From: Durusdinium trenchii
Taxonomy: Eukaryota; Sar; Dinophyceae; Suessiales; Symbiodiniaceae
DNA: 64,000 nt
Direction of reading: 5' to 3'
Assembly: GCA_963970005.1 (NCBI GenBank)
Contig: CAXAMN010001237.1
Span: forward strand, 417,194-481,193
Positions 30,736 to 39,045 of this stretch are shown piece after piece; position 1 is the stretch's first letter; each line of letters begins with the position of its first letter. Made by a program: the position numbers and the translations under genes. The notes beneath the pieces are model-generated. The model did no database searches. It worked only from the letters and a program-made list of their open reading frames with translations, and was not told where the DNA came from.

Positions 30736-31140
30736 ATTTTGAACGACGAATAAAATATGATGCCGTTAAATTGCGTCGCATTGCGTATATCCAAGAAAAA
30801 TTGCGCCGTTGAATCTATAGGGATAATGTTCATATGGTGATTCCCAATGCAAACCGCACCTATCGATCTTCCTTGGCCGTGAGATCCTTGATGCCCATTG
30901 GAGATGCCATGGATTTTATTCGTCGGATTACATATGCTCCATCGGGTAGGGACTTGCCACGCACCCTATTCCAAATTTCTCAGGGCGGGCCGCCAAAAAA
31001 ACGCATGAATATATCCTTGCGGAATATTTTTTGAAATAATTCATAGATTTCTTTTCTATAGAGTTACCCATCGAAATTGTTTTGCCCCCCAACAAATCAA
31101 GAATTTCTTAGAAGTCCGCGTTGTGACGATGCCTAGAAAA
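30736..31140 (+). other. Possible third unit start with small ORF
   Basis: 'gcgtcgcattgcgtatatcc' and 'attgcgccgttgaat' weakly match the start of the decayed segment in units 1 and 2. A 66-codon plus frame (30,834-31,034) reads PNANRTYRSSLAVRSLMPIG and FIRRITYAPSGRDLPRTLFQ. This is unusually protein-like for the block. It could be a surviving exon or the least decayed copy of the coding segment. No family recognised. Confidence 0.35.
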
Positions 31141-31310
31141 AATGTAAAAAATAATCGGTAACTACAAGTAGCAAAGGATATCATTATTAGGATCAAAGAT
31201 ATTATTAGCAATTCCTGATCTTATTATTAGGAATAAGAGGACGCTACTAGCAACAAAGGGCATCATTACTAGGAACAAGGATACTATTAGCCTAGAAATA
31301 TCTGCCAAGG
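31141..31310 (+). repeat. Degenerate 'attattaggaacaa' repeats
   Basis: Several units combining 'tcattattaggatcaaagat', 'attattaggaataag' and 'cattactaggaacaagg' with 'tactagcaa' or 'attagcaa'. Confidence 0.65.
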
Positions 31311-32250
31311 TCATAAATTTTGTTTTTTATATATAATATTGTTTATTCCAATATCGATATTTATTATTATGAATTGGATTTTGTAGAAAATTATGTATCG
31401 CAATAAATATAGGAGGTGATTTATCAGATGTATTTGCGAAGAACAATATCTGAATATTTTTATACATTTCCCAACGAACCCGTACTTATAAATACATCGG
31501 AAATTAAATTTTCGTTTATTAAAATTCATATATTCGCGAAAATATAATGAAATATATGGCGGTTAATCAAATTTTTTTTCATCCTGGAATGGCTATTCTT
31601 CACGAAAAAACGATCTTTCACGACCTCATCCCGAAGTCTGGTTTTACAATATATAAATAAAAATTTTAGATTATAATATCAATAGAAATTTGAATATTTG
31701 ATATATTTATTTTATATTACTTATATAATAATTATGTTAAATATAATTATATATAATTCAATCCAATATTTATAGCAATTACCGACACAAAATAATATAA
31801 TTTAGATAATATTAAAGGCCCTAAAATTATAAACCTAGATTTTAACGACAAATTCGGGAAATTCATATTATTCCGGAGAAAAATAAAATATTTACAAATA
31901 TCTATCCATAATTACAAAATTATTTCTTCATTATCAAAAATATCCCTATTCCCATTATTTAATTATAGTAATAAAACAAATTTTAAATATCGGAAATTCC
32001 TTTATATATTATCAAAATTATATCAATATTAATAAATATATAAAATATATTTCCTCCTTCAAATATTATGCTCATATATTTATTATTTATTAATAATAAT
32101 TTAAAATAAATAAATCCAAAATCCATATTTTTTGTTCGTAAATATATATAATATAATCGCAATCCTCATTACGAATCTATAACAAAAATATTCTGATTTT
32201 ATATTATATTTCAATTTCATAATTTATTTATTTATATATACATATATATG
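31311..32250. other. Extremely A/T-rich, no gene
   Basis: Nearly all A/T with 'ataattatatataat' words. No reading frame, hairpin or array stands out. Confidence 0.6.
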
Positions 32251-32286
32251 GGAGTTGATCTAAATTCCTTTATCCGGGATCCGTCA

Positions 32287-32628
32287 TTTTCGCCAAAAAT
32301 AAATATTTTCGCCAAACTTTCGCCTTCCTGCGTTTTATCTTTCGCCGAAGTACGTTGTATTTATGTGTGCCATGTATGTTGTGTTTTGTTCACGTCAATG
32401 GCTTCTTCTTTACTGGCAAACACAAAATAGAAACTTCACTGTTTGTCAGCATGTGTCTTCTACTTAACTGTTGACACCCTGTACGTCTCTTTTGTTTCTC
32501 CTGGGTGTCAGCAAGAATCAAAATTGCAAGAATCACTGTAGTAGCCGGTCACTCAAACTTACTCATAATGGGCTGGGGGTCAGATGTGACAGGGTGCATT
32601 TTCGCCAATCTTGAGCTGAACTTTCGCC
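32287..32628 (+). repeat. Cluster of TTTCGCC words at block edge
   Basis: 'tttcgcc' occurs at about 32,288, 32,307, 32,318, 32,340, 32,600 and 32,622, exactly where A/T-rich block 1 ends. Two more copies (34,438 and 34,460) stand at the start of the second A/T-rich stretch. One isolated copy is at 268. Confidence 0.7.
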
Positions 32629-32685
32629 TTTTGCGGGGTAGAGTTTTGTGGCAAAGCCACCCCCCAAAGCAGGAGCAGGAATAGT

Positions 32686-32767
32686 AGTAGTAGCAGTAGT
32701 AGTAGTAATAGTAGTCGTAGTGGTAGTGGTAGTGGTGGTGGTGGTGGTGGTAGTGGTAGTGGTAGTC

Positions 32768-32798
<31 letters not shown>

Positions 32799-32805
32799 CA
32801 ACCGC
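32686..32805 (+). repeat. GTA/GTG trinucleotide microsatellite
   Basis: About 40 triplets, mostly (GTA)n with a central (GTG)n and a few CGT interruptions. The poly-Val, poly-Thr and poly-Leu frames across it are translations of the repeat. Confidence 0.95.
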
Positions 32806-32929
32806 AGCAGCAGGTTGTCTAACTTCCACAGCTCATCTAGCTTCTGAGTCACTGCCACCAGCTGTTCAGAAAGCAAATAAACATTCATACAAAAATCCAT
32901 ATCCGCCGACCCCAGCCTAGCCGCAGCCT

Positions 32930-34335
32930 AGGCGGGAGGCGCCTGGGACATCGCAGGGTGCAACCTTGGCATTGGCATCTCCACCTTTGTGGGCTTTAGC
33001 ACAGGCCACAGCCTTAGAACTGAGCCTCTGGAACCTGCCACCTCGGCCTGCACCTCTTTTCTTTAGGGTCCCGAAGGCAACGTCCAGGCGCCTTCAAACC
33101 CTTCCCAGCGCCTTTGGCCTACTCCTGCATCGCAGCCTTGCCTTCTCGGCAGCTGGCAGGCCTGCCTCTTCTCTTCTTATGGGCTTCCGAAAGCGACGTT
33201 AGGCAAACTGAGCCTCTGGAACCTGCCACCTCGGCAGCCCTCAAATCCTTCTCGGCAGCTGGCAGGCCTGCCTCTTCTCTTCTTCTGGGCTTCCGAAAGC
33301 GACGTTCGGCATTTTGGACCGACTTCAAACCCTCCCCAGCGCCTTTGGCCTACTCCTGCACCGCAGCCTTGCCTGCGTCAGGCGGGAGCCTGGGGAGGGA
33401 GCCTGTGGAACGTGCAGCCTGTGCACTGCAGCCTTAGAACTGACCTCTGGAACCTGCCACCTCGGCCTGCACCTCTTTTCTTTAGGGTCCCGAAGGCGAC
33501 GTCCAGGCGCCTTCAAACCCTTCCCAGCGCCTTTGGCCTACTCCTGCGCCGCCGCCTTGCCTGTGTCACGGGAGCCTGGGGAGGGAGCCTCTGGAACGTG
33601 CAGCCCGTGCACTGCNNNNNNNNNNAGGGAGCCTCTGGAACGTGCAGCCCGTGCACTGCAGCCTTAGAACTGAGCCTCTGGAACCTGCCACCTCGGCCCC
33701 CCTCAGACGCTTCTCGGCGCCTCGCAGGGTGCAACCTTATTGGCATTGATATCTCCACCTTTGTGGGCTTTAGCACAGGCCACAACTAGCCTGTCCGAGG
33801 CCACGCAACCTAGGCATGGCCTGGGCTGCCATATACGGTGCTAGCAGCCGAGGCCAGCCTCTTCTTTTCTAGGCTTCCGAAAGCGACGGCCCCCCTCAGA
33901 CGCTTCTCGGCGCCTCGCAAGATGCAACCTTATTGGCATAGTCATCTCCACCTTTGTAAGTTCAGCACAGGCCACAGCTAGCCTGTCCGAGGCCACGCAG
34001 CCTAGGCATGGCCTAGGCTGCCACGTACGGTGCTAGCAGCCGAAGCCAACCTCTTCTTTTCTAGGCTTCCGAAGGGGACGGCCCTGCAAACGCTCCTCGG
34101 CACCTCCGAGGCCACGCAGCCTAGGCATGGCTTGGGCTGCCACGTACGGTGCCAGCAGCCGAGGCCAGCCTCTTCTTTTCTAGGCTTCCGAAGGCGACGG
34201 CCCCCCTCAAACGCTTCTCGGCGCCTCGCAGGGTGCAACCTTGGCATTGACATCTCCACCTTTGTGGGCTTTAGCACAGGCCACAGCTAGCCTATCCGGG
34301 GCCACGCAGCCTAAGCATGGCCTGGGCTGCCACAA
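32930..34335 (+). repeat. G/C-rich complex tandem-repeat island
   Basis: Two interleaved families. One has 'gcctctggaacctgccacct', 'ttctttagggtcccgaaggc' and 'cccagcgcctttggcctact' (four to five copies, 33,020-33,680). The other has 'gccacgcagcctaggcatgg', 'ctgggctgccacgtacggtg', 'ctaggcttccgaa', 'cttctcggcgcctcgcaggg' and 'atctccacctttgtgggctt' (about four copies, 33,710-34,330). An N gap at 33,616 lies between near-identical units, so copy number is uncertain. The long plus-strand frames here follow the repeat and were not called genes. Confidence 0.88.
33616..33625. other. Assembly gap (10 N) inside tandem repeat
   Basis: The sequence on both sides of the gap is almost the same unit ('agggagcctctggaacgtgc'), so the gap probably reflects collapsed repeats. 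Confidence 1.
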
Positions 34336-34435
34336 ACGGGCAACCACCGGAACGACATCAACGCCTTCAATTATACATGCTACACCCCTCCTAAAAAAGA
34401 ATCGGCGGCACCCGGGCGAAGCCCTTACAATTTAA

Positions 34436-34740
34436 TCTTTCGCCAACTCGAGAAAAAACTTTCGCCAAATGAAATTTTAATATGTTCCGGGTCATCGTCA
34501 TACATATTACTAACTAGGACCTTTAAATCGACAAGCATATTCAATATAATTAATAGAATAGATTATTTAATTTATATATATTATATATATATAATAATAA
34601 AGAATTAATATATTTAAATAATAATACAAATTTCATTCAAATAATTTTTTAATAAATTAATTCATTCATTTTAATTTATATATATTATATTTAAAATATC
34701 AATAACACATAAATTTAGAAGAAATTATATTATATACTTA
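34436..34740. other. A/T-rich stretch, no gene
   Basis: Starts with two TTTCGCC words, then continuous A/T with 'tatatattatatat' runs. It resembles block 1 in composition. Confidence 0.6.
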
Positions 34741-34854
34741 AGGCCAAGGAGGGGGGCGAAAGCTAGCGCTCCAGAATGGGAAAATGGAGGGGAACGAGGT
34801 AGGAAAAAATACGGCGTTCTTTTTGGAGGCAGGGGTAAAGAATCCTTTATATAT

Positions 34855-35165
34855 GGCTCTTTGCCCGGATCCTCCTGCGAGAGAAAAGAGAAAAAAGAGA
34901 CGGAAAGACGAGAGACAAAAAAGAGAGAAAAAAATGAGAAAAAGATAAGAGAGATAAAAGAAACAATAAGACAGTGAGAATAAGCGAGTGCGGCCGCAAG
35001 ATACGCAACGCTAACCGCATGCCAAAGAACGACGACAAAACGGAATCGAACTTACGAAAAGGGAGGAGGGAAGAGGGAAAGAAAGAAAATAAGAAGAAAA
35101 CAAGGAAAAGGAGAGGGAGAAAGTAGAAAGAAGAAAAGTGGAGAAAGGAGAGGAGGGGGGGAGGG
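34855..35165 (+). repeat. Polypurine tract
   Basis: About 300 bp that is almost all A and G on the plus strand, with 'gagagaaaaaa', 'aagaaaga' and 'ggagaggagg' words, interrupted near 34,985-35,055 by mixed sequence. Such tracts can form triplex DNA. The minus-strand frame here (Leu/Ser-rich) is a by-product. Confidence 0.85.
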
Positions 35166-35690
35166 GTGGGAGGGGAGTCTTCGACCTAAATAATCAGGTA
35201 TTAGGATTTACACCCGGTCGAAAGAAACCTTACTATCGTAAGAGTAATTCCAACTAGCTTCGCTAACTTTCGTAATTAAATTCATAATATTTTATTTTGG
35301 TCAATATCTAAGATAAAGAAGAAATAATATATTTTAATTATTTTATTATAATTAAACAAAATCCAAATAGAAAATAATTTAGATTTTGTTTAAATACGTT
35401 CCTTTATCCATTTCCATTATCTTTCTCTTCACCCAAGATGCAGCACCCGTCTTGCATCAGCGCAGGTTGTCCTTGCAAGGTCGGCACTAACGACGGCTCC
35501 AATAATATCCAATAATTTGATATTTCATAATTTTGTACCTTGCCCTTTTGCGATAATTGAGATTTGCTCAAGGAACCCTGAAAAGGTAAACCATGTAAAA
35601 AGACATCAAAGGGAAATGGAAAGGAAGCAACAGGAAACCAAAAGCGTATGAAATAACATATGAAACGATTCTATTTGATGTATTGAGCAA
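35166..35690. other. A/T-rich, no gene
   Basis: Contains an A/T-shifted version of the dispersed AGCTAGC repeat (35,240-35,280: 'gtaattccaactagcttcgc'). Otherwise no gene. Confidence 0.5.
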
Positions 35691-35694
35691 AGAA

Positions 35695-36700
35695 GACGTC
35701 ATTCTGGAGGGTGATGTTACTCAAGATTTGAGCTTCACTAAGCTGTTCTTCGTGTAATTGATTGTTGCTTTTTTGCTTTTTTGCATAAACTTGGATAAAG
35801 GGCTTTTATAAAAGAGCTGACGCACAAAAGGCTTTGGTCAAGCGGGAAGCTCTAGGAAGGGAAATTGTAAGAAAACGAAAACAACAAAAACTGTGATGCA
35901 ACAGGCGCCTGCTCAATTATTCAATTGTTTTTGCCCGGCAAATGTCGTAGACACTATTCTAGAGGTGATATTATTCCAAGATTTGGGCTTCGCTGGGCTA
36001 GTCCCTTTGTGCAATTGATTTTGGCAATTTTTTTAGATAGTCTTCAGCAAAAGATTTCATAAAGGGCCGGCGCACATTTTGGTGGACTGAGAAGATTTAC
36101 GAAAATAAAAGCTGCAAAAGAACAAAAAGAGAAAGATTGTGATGAAGTAGGTGCCTTTTCAATTATGCAGTGTTTTGCCGGGGAATTATCGTAGACGTTA
36201 GACGTTTATTCTAGGGGGCTATTATGTAAGTCAAGATTTTGGCTTCGCTGGGCTCCTCCCTTTGTGCAAATGTTTTGGATATTTTTGGATAGACTTCGCA
36301 ACACAGGGTTTCATAAACGGCCGACAAACACTGGGGTCGGGATTTTGGTGGAGTCGGACGCTTCAGGAAAGGTTGCGAGAAAACAAACAACTATTCTTTT
36401 GAACGCAACCTTTTGCCAGGCAAAATTCGTAGACGCTATTCTAGTGGCTTCGCCGGGCTACTTCCTTTGCGCAATCCAGTTTTGCAATTTTCAGACAACA
36501 TTTAACAAAGGGTTTCATAAAGAAGTGACGCTGAGAAGGCTCTGAAGTTCGATTGGGACGCTTTGGGAAAGGAACGGTTGTAAGAAAACAAAAGCAAAAA
36601 GATCGTCGAAAGAAATACGTAGATATTCACTTGTAAAAAATTGTTGTCCAAAGCCGTCGACGCTATTCTAGAGTGATATTAATCAAGATTTCTGCTGTAC
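35695..36700 (+). repeat. Tandem repeat, unit about 205-255 bp
   Basis: Landmark 'gcttcgctgggct' or its variants near 35,733, 35,989, 36,241 and 36,449. Other shared words are 'gtagacgctattctag', 'tttcataaagggccg', 'gaaaacaaaa' and 'gatgttactcaagattt'. A fifth, partial unit follows 36,650. A 93-codon plus frame (36,264-36,545) lies within the array and is not supported as a gene. Confidence 0.8.
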
Positions 36701-36964
36701 TTTTTGTGGTCAGATTTTTGTAGTATTGCAAAAGGAGCAGGAATTGAAGAAATTGAGGAACAACTGAACAACACTGTCAAAGGTAGAAATCAACATTTAT
36801 GTAGGGGATGACGGCATGCTAGGGGTGTGAAATTTAGTACAATAGTATTGAAACAAGTCAAGGCGTAGACCTTACTGGAAATTTAATCTCGTAGAAAAAC
36901 AATTTAGCAAAAGGAAACCATCGAGGGCTCAAAAGAAAATCGAAAGGACATGAAAAGGAATCAA

Positions 36965-37335
36965 AAGGACATGAAAAAGGAATCAACAAAATTAACTTGT
37001 TTTCAACAACCCCTGCCCACGACCCTTTCTTTTTTGACCCACAAGCCTTCTTTTCTGACCCACAAAAATCTCTTTGACCCACAACCCTTCTCCTTGACCC
37101 CCAAACCTTCTTTTCTGTCCAACAACCCTTTCTTTTTGACTGACAAACCCTCTTTTCTGACCAACAACCGTTTCTTTTTGACCCGCAAACTTTCGCTTCT
37201 GAACCATATAGCCCTTTCTCTTTGACCTACGCTATTCTGACCCACAACCCTTTCTTTTTGACCCACAACCTTCTTTTCTGAGCCACAAACCTTTCTTTCT
37301 GAGCCACCACCACACTTCATTTTTGGCCCACGACC
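36965..37335 (+). repeat. Pyrimidine-rich minisatellite, about 20-bp unit
   Basis: About 17 units of 'ctttctttttgacccacaac' type, alternating with a 'ccttcttttctgacccacaa' variant. The long minus-strand frames rich in GQKE and VGQK are translations of the array. Confidence 0.9.
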
Positions 37336-37584
37336 CTTCTTGCTTCCGGCATGATAGATACGGAAGCAGCATCTTTTTCAATGTCGATCATGCTCCACTG
37401 CACTGGCCACCAATGCACAATCTGCACTACTTCTTCCAATGTACTTTGCTTGCTACGACAGCTGTTTCTCTTAAGTGTCAGCCCTGCTGCTGAAATTGTT
37501 TCTTGCAAACAGTCTCAAAAACTTTTCAATCATTTTCAATCTAAACATGCACCCGCTTTGAATTGGAGTCAAACCCATTGAAAA

Positions 37585-37983
37585 ATGGGCGCTTACTGGC
37601 CCTTCACGTGCGTCACCACCCATTTGGCCTGCACGGAGTCCTTCTCCATCGGCCATGGAGTCCTTCTTCACGGCCTTCACGTTCATCGGAAGCACTTGAA
37701 ATCCAAACCCAAGGGCTTCGCGGTGAAGGAAACCTGCACGACGCAGGACGGTCCGACGCCGTGCGAACAGGGTGAACACAGCAGCGCTGATGCACGGTGC
37801 ATCATGGTGCATCTGCATCAGCAGTTTGGCACCGAAACCGAGCATGTGGTGAAAAACAACGCACCAAGACCGTTGGGGAAATGGTTTGGGAAACATGTCG
37901 CAGAAGCCCTGGTCCACCAACCTGGCTCCGGCCTTGTGTGCAAGGCTGGAACATGCTGGACCTATCACCTCACGATCCGATGA
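37585..37983 (+). CDS. Intact ORF, unknown product
   Basis: A 132-codon plus-strand frame with mostly G/C third positions. It starts with MGAYWPFTCVTTHLACTESF and ends WFGKHVAEALVHQPGSGLVC, then a short tail. Six or more Cys and many His residues are present, but no known metal-binding pattern was identified. The opposite strand is also open (37,471-38,007, 178 codons, same codon phase). The plus frame is preferred because its third positions, not its first, carry the G/C bias. It begins just after a pyrimidine-rich array that could supply a splice acceptor tract. It may be one exon. The function is unknown, and no signal peptide or domain was recognised. Confidence 0.38.
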   Translation: MGAYWPFTCVTTHLACTESFSIGHGVLLHGLHVHRKHLKSKPKGFAVKETCTTQDGPTPCEQGEHSSADARCIMVHLHQQFGTETEHVVKNNAPRPLGKWFGKHVAEALVHQPGSGLVCKAGTCWTYHLTIR

Positions 37984-38064
37984 TGTCGTCGAGTTAAGTT
38001 GTTGCATGGTTCCAGTAGAGTGGATCAGCGCAAATAGCTGTCTTTGCTGTCCAAGACATACTTG

Positions 38065-38140
38065 AGGCCAGGGGGGTTGAGCGAAAGCTAGCCACTCCGA
38101 AGCAAGAGCGACTCCAACTAGCTGAGGCTAGCTTTCTTGA
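38065..38140 (+). repeat. Dispersed AGCTAGC repeat
   Basis: 'gagcgactccaactagctga' with 'ggctagctttcttgatca'. A second copy is at 39,270-39,320 ('gagcaactccagctagctga') and an A/T-shifted relative at 35,240-35,280. The linked word 'gggcgaaagctagc' occurs at 34,755 and as 'gagcgaaagctagc' at 38,080. Confidence 0.75.
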
Positions 38141-38384
38141 TCACCTGGTGAGTAGGTAAGAGCCACCATAGGGCCATAGGGATTCTTCTCCACAGTGCCT
38201 TTTGGGAATTGGCTGATGAAGGGGATGAAGATGATGAGTAAGAGGAACCTTGGCTGGGAAGGGGGACGGGGTGAAGGAAGAAAGCAATGGTATGGGGCAG
38301 GGCTTTGCATCTTCTGGGCTGGTGGGCATGAGAAGAACCAAGGGGAATATGTATAAGAAGAGCCATTGTAATTACCATAGAGTT

Positions 38385-38730
38385 TGGCAGCAGCAGAGCA
38401 CTGAGCAGCAGCAACAGCAGACCACCCAGCAGCAGCAGCAGCAGCAAACCTGATGCTAGACATGATATGCTGCCTCCAAATCGTTTCAAAACGAGTCCTA
38501 AATGTAGCACTCGTTTTGCACTGCTTTGGCGCCGGTTTTTCTTCTACATGGCCCTGCCCATGGCCAACTCAAAAAACAATAACCATCGTGGTTTGGTGTC
38601 GTCCGGGGTTGCCAACCAAGCAGCAACAACAGTAGCAGCAGTCACAAGAAAACACCAAGCAGAAGCAGCAGCAGCAGCAACCGACAAACAGTATCCAGCA
38701 ATCAGCAACAGCGGAGGATGCCTGGCATGT
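38385..38730 (+). repeat. CAG/CAA-rich stretches
   Basis: Two glutamine-type triplet runs (38,388-38,452 and 38,615-38,720). One plus frame reads QQQSTEQQQQQTTQQQQQQQ, and a second Q-rich stretch follows in a different frame. It could be a poly-Q coding region or a simple repeat. No flanking domain supports a gene. Confidence 0.7.
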
Positions 38731-38751
38731 TATGGGAAAACAGGTTTGGTG

Positions 38752-39045
38752 TAAACCGTGGTTTGGTGTAAACGGTGGTTGGTGACAGCCGTGGTTTCGT
38801 GTGAACGGTGGTTGGTGTAAAGCTTGATTTGGGATAATCCGTGGTTGGTGCAGAGCGTGGTTGGTGTAAACGGTGGTTGGTGCAAGCCGTGGTTGGTGTA
38901 AACCGTGCTTTGGTGTAAGCCGTGGTTGGTGTAGACCGTGGTTTGGTGTAAACTGTGGTTGGTTCCAACCGTGTTTTGGCGTTTTGGCGTAAACGGTGTT
39001 TGGTGTAAACCATGGTTGCTGTAAACCGTGGTTGGAGCAATACAA
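38752..39045 (+). repeat. 18-bp minisatellite (TTGGTGTAAACCGTGGTT)
   Basis: About 16 degenerate units. All three minus-strand frames stay open across the array, giving period-6 peptides such as NHGLHQ, PTTVYT and TPNHGL. The unit length being a multiple of three explains the openness. Confidence 0.9.

Larger units (their letters stand above)
25031..32250. other. A/T-rich repeat block 1
   Basis: Composition switches abruptly near 25,030 to A/T-dominated sequence and back near 32,250-32,350. The block is made of arrays and duplications listed separately. It contains no recognisable organelle, rRNA or tRNA gene, and it shares repeat words with the G/C-rich flanks, so it is unlikely to be an inserted organelle fragment. 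No N gap lies at either edge. Confidence 0.85.

Noticed and set aside
25031-32250. Inserted mitochondrial or plastid DNA
   Set aside because: Despite the A/T richness there is no cox, cob, psb or rRNA-like stretch, and the repeats relate to flanking nuclear repeats.
32563-32900. Poly-Thr, poly-Leu and poly-Val ORFs
   Set aside because: They are translations of the GTA/GTG microsatellite in different frames.
36858-37320. Lys/Gly/Gln-repeat minus ORFs
   Set aside because: They are translations of the pyrimidine-rich minisatellite.
38118-38510. Leu-rich minus ORF resembling a membrane protein
   Set aside because: The Leu run is the antisense of the CAG-rich repeat.
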